Source: Polynucleobacter sp. VK25 (lineage in GTDB: Bacteria > Pseudomonadota > Gammaproteobacteria > Burkholderiales > Burkholderiaceae). Taken from it: DNA of 64,000 bases. The DNA is taken from NCBI RefSeq assembly GCF_018687355.1, contig NZ_CP061288.1:1002144-1066143 (forward strand). Direction: 5' to 3'. Shown piece by piece: positions 30,341 through 39,487 of this stretch. Position numbers and translations under genes: made by a program. The notes under the pieces were generated by a model. It searched no databases, was not told where the DNA came from, and saw only the letters and a program-made list of their open reading frames with translations. How positions within the stretch are numbered: position 1 is the stretch's first letter; each line of letters opens with the position of its first letter.

Positions 30341-31888
30341 CTAGGGCGTCATCTGCGCATTGAGCTTTGCTTGGCTCGGATCATGCAATTTATTCAAGGC
30401 AGATAAATACGCTTTGGCTGAAGCGGCAATAATGTCTGGATCAGTACCAACCCCATTCACAATGCGGCCACCTTTAGCCAAGCGTACTGTAACCTCTCCC
30501 TGAGATTGAGTGCCTGAAGTAATTGCATTTACTGAATAGAGCAACTGCTCTGCCCCGCTCTTAGCAATCTCTTCAATTGCATTCAAGCTTGCATCCACAG
30601 GCCCATTGCCTTCCGCTTCGGAGCTCACTTCTTTATCACCCATGCGGAATATCACTCGTGACTTAGGGCGTTCACCAGTCTCAGAATGCTGACTCAATGA
30701 AATAAATTTATAGTGTTCGCCCTCTTCAGCCGCAGCTGAATCGGACATGATGGCAATAATATCCTCGTCGAAAATATCCGACTTTTGATCTGCTAAGGCT
30801 TTGAAGCGGGCAAATGCTTCATTCAAGTCAGCCTCAGCTTCAACAGTAATGCCTAACTCTTGTAGGCGTTGTTTAAAGGCATTACGACCGGATAATTTAC
30901 CCAAGACAATCTTATTAGCGGACCAGCCCACATCTTCTGCGCGCATGATTTCATAGGTATCGCGATTCTTCAATATGCCGTCTTGATGAATACCAGAGGT
31001 ATGTGCAAATGCATTAGCGCCAACCACAGCTTTATTTGGCTGCACAACAAAGCCAGTGATCTGAGAAACCAATTTCGATGCAGGGACGATTTGAGTCGCA
31101 TCAATGCCGCAGACCATATCGAAATAGTCCTTACGGGTACGTAATGCCATCACAATTTCTTCTAATGCAGTATTGCCGGCGCGCTCACCCAAACCATTAA
31201 TGGTGCACTCAATTTGACGCGCTCCTCCAATTTTTACGCCGGCTAAAGAATTGGCAACAGCCATACCTAAATCGTTATGACAATGCACGGACCACACTGC
31301 TTTATCAGAGTTAGGAACACGGGTACGCAAGGTTTTAATGAACTCGCCATACAACTCCGGGGTTGCATAACCTACCGTATCAGGAATATTAATCGTAGAG
31401 GCGCCTTCATTAATAACCGCCTCAACCACTCTGCATAAGAAATCCATTTCTGAGCGGTAACCATCTTCTGCAGAGAACTCGATATCAGAGGCTAAATTGC
31501 GTGCAAAACGAATCGAGCGCTTAGCTTGTTCTAACACCTCTTCCGGCGACATGCGCAACTTCACGGCCATATGCAATGGACTAGTAGCCAAGAAAGCATG
31601 AATACGTTTGGCATTGGCTGACTGCAAAGCATCGGCAGCACGAGTAATGTCCTTGTCATTTGCCCTGGCTAATGAACACACAATTGAGTCCTTGACTGCG
31701 GCAGCAACTGCGGAGATCGCCTGAAAGTCGCCTTCAGAGCTTGCGGCAAAGCCTGCTTCAATCACATCCACTTTAAGACGCTCAAGTTGACGAGCAATGC
31801 GAACCTTCTCGTCCTTGGTCATCGATGCGCCAGGGGATTGCTCTCCATCACGTAAGGTGGTGTCAAAAATGATTACTTTGTCGCTCAT
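30341..31888 (-). CDS. leuA: 2-isopropylmalate synthase
   Basis: The 515-residue enzyme condenses acetyl-CoA with 2-oxoisovalerate, the first committed step of leucine synthesis. The catalytic barrel begins [16 protein letters not shown] (~9-24), with the metal-binding [13 protein letters not shown] (~203-215) and [14 protein letters not shown]. The C-terminal LeuA dimer domain (from ~385), the leucine-feedback site, is present and ends [21 protein letters not shown] 31888 is preferred over GTG 31891 because GGAG is then 7 bases away. Upstream lie a leucine-rich leader peptide and a terminator, so expression is probably controlled by attenuation. Confidence 0.96.
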   Translation of the reverse strand: MSDKVIIFDTTLRDGEQSPGASMTKDEKVRIARQLERLKVDVIEAGFAASSEGDFQAISAVAAAVKDSIVCSLARANDKDITRAADALQSANAKRIHAFLATSPLHMAVKLRMSPEEVLEQAKRSIRFARNLASDIEFSAEDGYRSEMDFLCRVVEAVINEGASTINIPDTVGYATPELYGEFIKTLRTRVPNSDKAVWSVHCHNDLGMAVANSLAGVKIGGARQIECTINGLGERAGNTALEEIVMALRTRKDYFDMVCGIDATQIVPASKLVSQITGFVVQPNKAVVGANAFAHTSGIHQDGILKNRDTYEIMRAEDVGWSANKIVLGKLSGRNAFKQRLQELGITVEAEADLNEAFARFKALADQKSDIFDEDIIAIMSDSAAAEEGEHYKFISLSQHSETGERPKSRVIFRMGDKEVSSEAEGNGPVDASLNAIEEIAKSGAEQLLYSVNAITSGTQSQGEVTVRLAKGGRIVNGVGTDPDIIAASAKAYLSALNKLHDPSQAKLNAQMTP

Positions 31889-31943
31889 CACTACTCTCCA
31901 GTTTTAAATACTTCTGAACTTATTCATTTGCTAAATCTTATAA

Positions 31944-31970
31944 AACAAAAACCCCAGCAATTTGCTGGGG
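31944..31970 (-). terminator. Attenuator terminator in the leuA leader
   Basis: On the minus strand CCCCAGCA-AAT-TGCTGGGG forms an 8-bp GC-rich stem followed by TTTTTGTTTT, a textbook intrinsic terminator, 56 bases before leuA. An upstream segment TTGGGGC in the leader peptide gene can pair with GCCCCAG at the 5' arm, giving a competing antiterminator. This is the layout of ribosome-mediated attenuation. Confidence 0.85.
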
Positions 31971-32010
31971 CTGGTATGTGGTGGCTAATGAATATCTTTA
32001 TCTCATTAAC

Positions 32011-32100
32011 TCAGGCCTTACCCGCCCCAAGCTTTAGGCTTAGTGCTAGAAGCAGTTTCCCGCTTGCAAGACCGGTTAAAGGTGAGAAATTCATCAACAT
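32011..32100 (-). CDS. leuL: leuA leader peptide, leucine-rich
   Basis: A 29-codon ORF between pssA and leuA encodes MLMNFSPLTGLASGKLLLAL followed by SLKLGAGKA, with nine Leu residues. Six of these lie between residues 16 and 24, three of them CTA codons. The ORF ends 40 bases before the terminator stem. Starved ribosomes would stall over the Leu run and favour the antiterminator, allowing leuA transcription. No strong Shine-Dalgarno sequence is seen; GGGG lies about 11 bases upstream of the ATG, and an in-frame ATG is also at codon 3. The ORF is too short to judge by homology, and the call rests on composition and position. Confidence 0.75.
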   Translation of the reverse strand: MLMNFSPLTGLASGKLLLALSLKLGAGKA

Positions 32101-32128
32101 GGATTAAATATACCCCAAAATCCGTGGA

Positions 32129-32992
32129 TTAGCTAAAACGCTTGCCACTGAGTCTTTCCCAGGCCCAAATGACATAGCCAGAGATCGAGTAGACGACGAA
32201 TAAACCAAATAAGGTCAAAGGTGGGTTAGATGAGATCAGAACGAAGGTCAAGATCATCAACACCATCACACCAAAAGGCACGCGGTAGCGGACATCTAAG
32301 GCTTTGCCACTATAGAAACGGGCGTTGGAAACCATGGTTAGGCCAGCATAAACCGCAATAAAGAAGGTAATCCAAGGAATGGCGGTATCACGTACCGGAA
32401 TCTTATTGTCATCCGCAAGCCAGATAAATCCAGCCATGAGAGCGCCAGCAGCTGGGCTTGGCAGACCTTGAAAAAATTTCTTATCGACCACGCTCGTATT
32501 TACATTGAAGCGAGCCAAACGTAAAGCCGCGCCAGCGCAGTAAGTAAAGGCTGCCAACCAGCCCCACTTGCCTAAATCTTTTAAGGCCCATTCATAGGCA
32601 ACTAAAGCAGGCGCAACACCAAAGGAAACCATGTCAGCCAGTGAATCATATTGCTCACCAAAAGCGCTCTGAGTATTTGTCATACGCGCTATTCGACCAT
32701 CCATCCCATCAAGCACCAGTGAAGCAAAAATAGCAATCGCTGCAATTTCAAACTGGTGATTCATCGCATTCACGATGGCAAAGAAACCACAGAACAAAGC
32801 TGCGGTTGTAAATGCATTTGGTAAAAGATAAATGCCCTTGCTACGTAAGCGCGGCTTTTGAGGATGCAACTCCTCTACTTCGTAATCAATCCCATCACCA
32901 AGCTCCTCTGCCCATTGCTGTTCAGTAGTTGGGGTATGGCGAGATGTGAGGCGGCTACGATCGATGCGACCACGACGGCGAAATGTACTCAA
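32129..32992 (-). CDS. pssA: CDP-diacylglycerol-serine O-phosphatidyltransferase
   Basis: The membrane enzyme makes phosphatidylserine from CDP-diacylglycerol and serine. The CDP-alcohol transferase motif is complete: DGRIARMTNTQSAF then GEQYDSLADMVSFG, i.e. DG-x2-AR-x8-G-x3-D-x3-D. KGIYLLPNAFTTAALFCGFF marks the type II family. I chose TTG 32992 (LSTFRRRGRIDRS), which follows GGGA by 6 bases and gives 287 residues. The frame extends to 33076, also TTG, but that would overlap psd by 59 bases. The start is uncertain. It follows psd, which uses its product. Confidence 0.9.
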   Translation of the reverse strand: MSTFRRRGRIDRSRLTSRHTPTTEQQWAEELGDGIDYEVEELHPQKPRLRSKGIYLLPNAFTTAALFCGFFAIVNAMNHQFEIAAIAIFASLVLDGMDGRIARMTNTQSAFGEQYDSLADMVSFGVAPALVAYEWALKDLGKWGWLAAFTYCAGAALRLARFNVNTSVVDKKFFQGLPSPAAGALMAGFIWLADDNKIPVRDTAIPWITFFIAVYAGLTMVSNARFYSGKALDVRYRVPFGVMVLMILTFVLISSNPPLTLFGLFVVYSISGYVIWAWERLSGKRFS

Positions 32993-33017
32993 AGCGTATC
33001 CCGGTAAAAGATTTGAA

Positions 33018-33665
33018 TCAATCCAAGCCAGGCACACGTGCCAAAGCTGTATTTGTTGCAAATACTTTATCACCAACAGAAACTAGTGGCTCTGCAGTTA
33101 AGGGCAAATACACATCAACGCGTGATCCAAAGCGAATAAACCCATAACGCTCACCGGCCTTAAGGCGGTCACCAACGTGGATATAGCAAAGAATACGGCG
33201 CGCAATCAGGCCGGCGACCTGAACCAATGTAATTGTCTGGCCATTGACATCAATAACTACGGCATTACGTTCGTTTTCAGTTGATGCCTTATCTAAATCT
33301 GCATTAACGAATTTACCAGGGAAATACTGAATCTCTTTAACCAAGCCATTGACTGCGCTACGGTTGGAATGCACATTAAAAACATTCATGAATACGCTAA
33401 TTTTGAGCGCTTCACGTCCAGCATAGGGGTCATTGGTTTTTTCAACGACAACAATACGACCATCGGCTGGGGATAAAACCAGATCGCGACCTAGCGCAGG
33501 AATACGCTGTGGATCACGAAAGAACTGCAGAACAAAGAAAAAGATGATCCAAAGTGGCCATGACCATGCAATACCACCTAGATAGTGGACTAGCAAAGTC
33601 ACCACCCCCACTAACGCTAAATACGGCCAACCTTCTTTCGCAATAATGGGGTGTGGATACATCAT
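33018..33665 (-). CDS. psd: Phosphatidylserine decarboxylase proenzyme
   Basis: The 215-residue protein is the short type of PSD, which converts phosphatidylserine to phosphatidylethanolamine. Self-cleavage between Gly180 and Ser181 in [15 protein letters not shown] would create the pyruvoyl cofactor on the small subunit. [12 protein letters not shown] and [17 protein letters not shown] are conserved. Two N-terminal membrane segments are visible. It lies between ilvC and pssA on the minus strand, 60 bases after ilvC. Confidence 0.94.
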   Translation of the reverse strand: MMYPHPIIAKEGWPYLALVGVVTLLVHYLGGIAWSWPLWIIFFFVLQFFRDPQRIPALGRDLVLSPADGRIVVVEKTNDPYAGREALKISVFMNVFNVHSNRSAVNGLVKEIQYFPGKFVNADLDKASTENERNAVVIDVNGQTITLVQVAGLIARRILCYIHVGDRLKAGERYGFIRFGSRVDVYLPLTAEPLVSVGDKVFATNTALARVPGLD

Positions 33666-33725
33666 CTTTGTTCTGAGCCTTTTAATGAACTTCTATTAAT
33701 TTGATGCGTGCTTCTTAATGATTGC

Positions 33726-34784
<1,059 letters not shown>

Positions 34785-34795
34785 TTAATAAAAAA

Positions 34796-35287
34796 TTAAA
34801 CCTTGAGGATGCGTTCGCCACGACCAATTCCAGAGCCGCCAGAGCGAACTGTTTCTAGAATTGATGCGCGATCGATCGAATCAATAAAGGCATCCAACTT
34901 GGCACCATCACCTGTTAACTCGATGGTGTAACTCTTATCAGTCACATCAATGATGCGACCGCGGAAGATATCGGTAGTACGTTTGAGCTCTTCGCGTTCC
35001 TTGCCTACAGCGCGCACCTTAATCATCATGAGCTCACGCTCGATGTGAGGGCCTTCGCTTAAATCAAACACCTTAACCACCTCAACCAAACGGTTTAAGT
35101 GCTTAGTAATTTGCTCAATGACATCATCAGAACCAAAGGTCACGATAGTCATACGGGATAGAGATGGATCTTCCGTAGGCGCAACACTCAGAGTGTCAAT
35201 GTTGTAACCGCGTGCAGAAAATAATCCCACAACACGTGATAAAGCACCCGGTTCATTCTCAATGAGTACAGAAATAATGTGTCGCAT
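34796..35287 (-). CDS. ilvH: Acetolactate synthase small (regulatory) subunit
   Basis: The 163-residue protein opens with an ACT domain, HIISVLIENEPGALSRVVGLF, the valine-binding site that confers feedback inhibition on the large subunit. The C-terminal domain contains ELTGDGAKLDAFIDSI, the segment that interacts with the catalytic subunit. Its start codon overlaps the ilvB stop by one base, consistent with balanced synthesis of the two subunits. Confidence 0.96.
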   Translation of the reverse strand: MRHIISVLIENEPGALSRVVGLFSARGYNIDTLSVAPTEDPSLSRMTIVTFGSDDVIEQITKHLNRLVEVVKVFDLSEGPHIERELMMIKVRAVGKEREELKRTTDIFRGRIIDVTDKSYTIELTGDGAKLDAFIDSIDRASILETVRSGGSGIGRGERILKV

Positions 35288-37074
35288 TAGAGATCCTCGC
35301 TACCCAAAAGCATTTCAGTAATACCCTTGCCTGCTTGGACCATAGGCCAAACGTTTTCCTCTGGGTCAGTCTGGAAATCCATAAACACCGTGCGATCTTT
35401 TAAGCGAATCGCTTCCTTGAGTGCGCCTTCAACATCTGACTTCTTCTCAATGCGCATACCAACGTGACCATAGGCCTCTGCCAACTTTACAAAGTCAGGC
35501 AAAGAATCCATGTATGAACTGGAATAACGTTTGTTGTAAGTCAATTCTTGCCATTGACGAACCATACCTAAGTAGCGATTGTTCAACGACACAATCTTTA
35601 CGGGAGTGTTGTATTGCTTGCAAGTGGATAGCTCTTGAATACACATCTGAATGGATCCTTCACCAGTAATGGCAAATACATCCTTATCAGGGAATGCCTT
35701 CTTGATACCCATGGCATATGGCAAGCCTACGCCCATGGTGCCTAAACCACCAGAATTGATCCAACGACGTGGCTTATCAAATTTGTAGAACTGAGCAGCC
35801 CACATTTGGTGTTGACCTACGTCAGACGTAATAAATGCATCACCACCAGTAAGCCCCCACAATTTTTGAACCACATATTGTGGCTTCACAATTTGAGAAG
35901 CTTCGTCGTACTTCAAGCAATCTTTTTTGCGCCATTCATTGATTTGATCCCACCAAGCAGCAACTTTGTCGCCATTCTTACGTGGACCGGCAGCTTTCAA
36001 TTGCGCAGTCATCTCCACCAATACTTCTTTGAGATTGCCAACAATAGGAACATCCACCTTTACACGCTTTGAAATTACGGAAGGATCGATATCGATATGA
36101 ATGATCTTGCGTGGATGACTTGCAAAGTGGGATGTATTACCAATCACACGGTCATCAAAACGAGCGCCAATCGCAATCAACACATCACTATGTTGCATCG
36201 CCATATTCGCTTCATATGTTCCATGCATACCAAGCATACCCAAGAACTGCGGACTTGTTCCAGGGAACCCGCCCAAGCCCATAAGGGTATTGGTAACTGG
36301 ATAGCCGAGTAAGTCAGCAAACTCTTTAAGCTCAGGGGCTGCATCAGACAGAATCACACCACCACCGGTATAGATGTATGGGCGCTCTGCTTCTTGCAGC
36401 AAAGCTACTGCTTTACGAATCTGACCGCTGTGACCCTTTACAACTGGGTTGTATGAACGCATCTCCAAAGTTTCTGGATAAACGAATGGTCCTTTTGCGG
36501 CGGATACGTCTTTAGGAATATCAATCAACACTGGACCAGGGCGACCAGTCTGCGCAATATGGAAAGCCTTCTTCAATACCAACGGAAGATCTTTAACATC
36601 CTTAACCAGGAAGTTGTGCTTTACCACTGGGCGAGTGATACCAACGGTATCAGCCTCTTGGAAGGCATCCTCACCAATTGCGTATGTAGGTACGTTACCG
36701 CTAATGATTACCAGCGGAATAGAGTCGGTATATGCAGTTGCAATGCCAGTCACCGCATTGGTCACTCCAGGACCAGAGGTGACTAATGCAACGCCAACCT
36801 TACCGGTTGCACGCGCATAGCCATCAGCAGCGTGAACTGCTGCTTGCTCATGGCGAACCAAGATATGTTCAAACTTATCTTGTTTAAAAATTTCATCGTA
36901 GATAAAGAGAACGGAACCGCCTGGATAACCCCAGACAAATTCAACACCCTCTTTGTGCAATGCATGCACGAGCATTTCTGCGCCAATCATTTCTGGAGGC
37001 GCTGCTTCATTGTTTGTATTTGTTGATTCTTTGTTAGCTTTTGAAGCTAAAAATTCGGCGCTGCTTGTATTCAT
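35287..37074 (-). CDS. ilvB: Acetolactate synthase large (catalytic) subunit
   Basis: The 595-residue ThDP- and FAD-dependent enzyme makes 2-acetolactate or 2-aceto-2-hydroxybutyrate. The catalytic Glu lies in VLVRHEQAAVHAADGYAR, the FAD region in IGARFDDRVIGN, and the ThDP motif in TGEGSIQMCIQELSTC through VSLNNRYLGMVRQW. A hydrophilic N-terminal extension of ~25 residues precedes GAEMLVHALH. AAGGA lies ahead of the ATG. It heads the run ilvB-ilvH-ilvC-psd-pssA-leuA and is divergent from the sigma factor gene. Confidence 0.96.
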   Translation of the reverse strand: MNTSSAEFLASKANKESTNTNNEAAPPEMIGAEMLVHALHKEGVEFVWGYPGGSVLFIYDEIFKQDKFEHILVRHEQAAVHAADGYARATGKVGVALVTSGPGVTNAVTGIATAYTDSIPLVIISGNVPTYAIGEDAFQEADTVGITRPVVKHNFLVKDVKDLPLVLKKAFHIAQTGRPGPVLIDIPKDVSAAKGPFVYPETLEMRSYNPVVKGHSGQIRKAVALLQEAERPYIYTGGGVILSDAAPELKEFADLLGYPVTNTLMGLGGFPGTSPQFLGMLGMHGTYEANMAMQHSDVLIAIGARFDDRVIGNTSHFASHPRKIIHIDIDPSVISKRVKVDVPIVGNLKEVLVEMTAQLKAAGPRKNGDKVAAWWDQINEWRKKDCLKYDEASQIVKPQYVVQKLWGLTGGDAFITSDVGQHQMWAAQFYKFDKPRRWINSGGLGTMGVGLPYAMGIKKAFPDKDVFAITGEGSIQMCIQELSTCKQYNTPVKIVSLNNRYLGMVRQWQELTYNKRYSSSYMDSLPDFVKLAEAYGHVGMRIEKKSDVEGALKEAIRLKDRTVFMDFQTDPEENVWPMVQAGKGITEMLLGSEDL

Positions 37075-37210
37075 TTTCTTTCGTCCTTTGCAATTTTCGG
37101 CAAAAAATTGTTTGGTCTGTTCTATCTCCTGCTTATGGCCTGAGTTCGAACGGCGCTGCTACCGGAAAAAACCACTTCTTGAATGAGATTCTAGGTAGTA
37201 AGCCCTATAT

Positions 37211-37238
37211 TCTATAGCAATCCCCTAAAATGGATCAA
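37211..37238 (-). promoter_or_regulatory. Predicted promoter for the ilvB operon
   Basis: On the minus strand TTGATC (37233-37238) and TATAGA (37211-37216) are separated by 16 bases and lie about 137 bases before the ilvB start. The leader in between contains no ATG, so I see no leader peptide for ilvB. Confidence 0.45.
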
Positions 37239-37267
37239 TTCTTACCGATTCAGGTCTAATCCATTGC

Positions 37268-37837
37268 ATGGCATCAGCCCAAGAACTATCTGACTTTCTG
37301 AGTAGTGTCGAACAGCGCGCTTTTAAGCAGGCGGTTTACGCCGTGCGCGATGATGATGCCGCTTTGGATATCGTTCAAGACGCCATGATTAAGCTGGCAG
37401 AAAAATATGGTGATAGGCCTGCAGCAGAACTTCCGTTAGTTTTCACCAGAATTCTGCAAAATCGCATTCATGACTGGTTTAGACGCCAAAAAGTCCGGAA
37501 TACCTGGGTCACACTCTTCTCCAACATGGGCAAAAAGAGTGATGAAAGTGATGATTTTGACCCCTTAGAGTCGCTTTCAGCCCCGGATGACAGCAAAATT
37601 CACCAAGATGGGGCTTTTAAGCTTGAAAAGACTCAGCTTTTACAGGCTTTAGAGTCAGAAATATCTAAATTACCTGTACGTCAACGAGAAGCCTTCCTGA
37701 TGCGTTATTGGGATGAGCTAAGCATTACTGAGACGGCCCAGGCGATGAGTTGCAGTGAAGGTAGCGTCAAAACCCACTGCTCTAGAGCCACTCAAACATT
37801 AGCTAAAGCATTGAAATTAAAAGGAATTACGCTGTGA
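37268..37837 (+). CDS. RNA polymerase sigma factor, ECF subfamily
   Basis: The 189-residue protein has the two-domain ECF layout. Region 2 spans ~12-77 with AAL-DIVQDAMIKLAEKYG and the -10 recognition end IHDWFRRQKVRN. Region 4 spans ~125-180 with LPVRQREAFLMRYWDELS and a helix-turn-helix in ITETAQAMSCSEGSVKTH. A long acidic linker separates them. It would direct polymerase to an unidentified set of genes. The next gene overlaps its stop by 4 bases and encodes a one-helix membrane protein with the topology of an anti-sigma factor. A TCTAAT box lies 7 bases before the ATG and no ribosome site is visible. Confidence 0.9.
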   Translation: MASAQELSDFLSSVEQRAFKQAVYAVRDDDAALDIVQDAMIKLAEKYGDRPAAELPLVFTRILQNRIHDWFRRQKVRNTWVTLFSNMGKKSDESDDFDPLESLSAPDDSKIHQDGAFKLEKTQLLQALESEISKLPVRQREAFLMRYWDELSITETAQAMSCSEGSVKTHCSRATQTLAKALKLKGITL

Positions 37838-38292
37838 AACACTCTGAAGATCAATTTACCCAGACCCAAGCCGATCAATTTGGTCAGGCTAGCGCCGTCC
37901 TGCTCCGCCAAGGCGCCCAGAGTATTCCTCAGAATATTAAGGATCGCCTCTATGCCGCCCGCATGAAAGCGCTTTCTGTCAGAAAACCCGAAAAAGTACG
38001 CGTTCAGAAGCATGTATTGGCTGGTTCAGCTCGTAACTGGACCACTGGATCTAATGGCATTTGGGATACGGTTGGTTGGATTGCACCGCTTGTGGTGCTG
38101 GTATTTGGCCTCATTGGCATTGCCCAATGGCAAGATGACTCCCGCATTAATGACATTGCCGAGGTAGATGCGGCACTTCTATCTGATGATGTGCCTCCTG
38201 ATGCTTACGCCGATAGCGGATTTATGGCCTTTCTTAAAAATGGCCCTCTTTCCGAATCCGGTAGCGCATCCGATTCTGTCCAAAGCAAATAG
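37834..38292 (+). CDS. DUF3619 family membrane protein, possible anti-sigma factor
   Basis: The 152-residue protein has a hydrophilic N-terminus of ~72 residues containing VLLRQGAQSIPQNIKDRLYAAR, one transmembrane helix (IAPLVVLVFGLIGIAQW, ~80-96) and an acidic C-terminal tail with DDVPPDAYADSGFMAFLK. That is the DUF3619 pattern. The start is GTG 37834, overlapping the sigma factor stop, with AAGGA 8 bases upstream. A cytoplasmic N-terminus, a single helix and a periplasmic tail plus translational coupling fit an anti-sigma factor. No known anti-sigma fold or zinc motif (HxxxCxxC) is present, so that role is an inference. Confidence 0.8.
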   Translation: MKHSEDQFTQTQADQFGQASAVLLRQGAQSIPQNIKDRLYAARMKALSVRKPEKVRVQKHVLAGSARNWTTGSNGIWDTVGWIAPLVVLVFGLIGIAQWQDDSRINDIAEVDAALLSDDVPPDAYADSGFMAFLKNGPLSESGSASDSVQSK

Positions 38293-38306
38293 TTTCAAAA
38301 CGATTG

Positions 38307-38933
38307 ATGTCACTGACGACTAGAACGCAAAAATGTTGCAGCCTAGCGCTGTTTACTCTCTTTTGTGCCATCCAGTGTATGCCTGCACAAGCTCAATCGG
38401 CTTCAAGCCCTGCTCATGGAAAGGCAACTGCCATACCAGAAAAAAAATCAGATGGCACATGGGAAGGTCTTAAGCCAGTACAACAACAAATTCTTGCACC
38501 GCTGGAGAGTGACTGGGATTACATGCTGCCCGATAGTCGCAAAAAATGGATTCAGGTTGCCAATATATATCCCAAGATGAGCCCTCAAGATCAAGAGCGC
38601 CTTCAGTCTCGGATGGCTAGCTGGTCAAATCTCTCACAGAAAGATCGTCGCTTGGCTCGTGAAAATTACCTCACTAGCCTCAAATTCCCAGCTGAGAAAA
38701 AAGCAGAGGCATGGTATGCCTATCAAAAACTGAGTGACGAGCAAAAGAAGAAGTTGGCTGAATCTGAGGCGAAGAAAAAACCAACCGCAGCTAATGCTCC
38801 AACACTTCAGCAGCACGCTATTTCACCAAAAGTTGCCCTTCCAAATACTGTGTTGGCACCAAGCATGCCAGCACCTGCAGAAGGGTCTGGATCTAATGCG
38901 GACAGCGGCTCTTCCAGCAACTCCCCCTACTAA
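38307..38933 (+). CDS. DUF3106 family exported protein
   Basis: The 208-residue protein has a signal peptide (SLALFTLFCAIQCMPAQAQS). The mature part is helical and charged, with repeats of the form PDSRKKWIQVANIYPKMSP and QERLQSRMASWSNLSQKDR typical of DUF3106. The pattern loosely recalls Spy/CpxP-type periplasmic proteins. A low-complexity Ser/Pro/Ala tail follows. ATG 38307 is used; the frame also has a TTG at 38304. It lies 14 bases after the DUF3619 gene and 8 before the RDD gene. Function is unknown. Confidence 0.78.
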   Translation: MSLTTRTQKCCSLALFTLFCAIQCMPAQAQSASSPAHGKATAIPEKKSDGTWEGLKPVQQQILAPLESDWDYMLPDSRKKWIQVANIYPKMSPQDQERLQSRMASWSNLSQKDRRLARENYLTSLKFPAEKKAEAWYAYQKLSDEQKKKLAESEAKKKPTAANAPTLQQHAISPKVALPNTVLAPSMPAPAEGSGSNADSGSSSNSPY

Positions 38934-38941
38934 GCAGCTCC

Positions 38942-39478
38942 ATGACGCCAGCTGAACTTGACGCTTTACCATCGCCTCAATTTTGGCGACGGGTGTCATG
39001 CTGTCTCTATGAGCAATTAGTGTTACTTGGTGTTATTGCCTTTACCTTTTTGGCGCCTAATCTTGGCCTTGGAGTTCTGTTTGGCATCGCATTGCCTAGT
39101 TGGCTAACTTTCATTTATCTCTACGCGGTCCTGGGGATATATTTTGTCTGGTATTGGACAAAGTCAGGTCAAACATTAGCCATGCAAACCTGGCGTGTAC
39201 GTATGATTGGACTCAGTGGCCGTAGCCTCACTAAACGACAAGCATTCTGGCGCTATGTCTATGGCTCACTCTGGCTCATTCCCTGTGTTCTATTGCAGTG
39301 GGCCTTTCATCTGGAGAAGTGGCAAATCATTGAAATGCTCTTTACGGTGGCCTTATTCATTTGGCCCCTCAGCATTTACTTGGATCGTCAGAGCTCCTTA
39401 TATCGCCAAAGCCTTCCAGATAGACTAGCTGGAACACGGTTAGTTGAGTTACCTAAAGATCGCGTAAAACTCTCTTAA
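38942..39478 (+). CDS. RDD family membrane protein
   Basis: The 178-residue protein shows the RDD layout: an N-terminal Arg pair (FWRRVSCCLYEQLVLLG), three or four transmembrane helices, SGQTLAMQTWRVRMIG in the middle, and SLPDRLAGTRLV at the end. The first conserved Asp of the RDD name is Glu here (YEQL). The function of RDD proteins is poorly known; transport or envelope stress roles are proposed for some. It is the last gene of the sigma factor cluster and converges with the FtsX-type permease gene, 9 bases away. Confidence 0.85.
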   Translation: MTPAELDALPSPQFWRRVSCCLYEQLVLLGVIAFTFLAPNLGLGVLFGIALPSWLTFIYLYAVLGIYFVWYWTKSGQTLAMQTWRVRMIGLSGRSLTKRQAFWRYVYGSLWLIPCVLLQWAFHLEKWQIIEMLFTVALFIWPLSIYLDRQSSLYRQSLPDRLAGTRLVELPKDRVKLS

Positions 39479-39487
39479 GAGGTCGAT

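Noticed and set aside
30333..30353. Hairpin GATGGCGCC-TAG-GGCGTCATC at the end of leuA and the SYLF gene
   Set aside because: It has one mismatch and no T-run on either strand, and half is coding sequence, so I did not call it a terminator.
37075..37210. Search for a leader peptide before ilvB like that of leuA
   Set aside because: The minus-strand leader has no ATG-started ORF and no terminator; only a weak stem CAATTTT/AAAATTG near the ribosome site.
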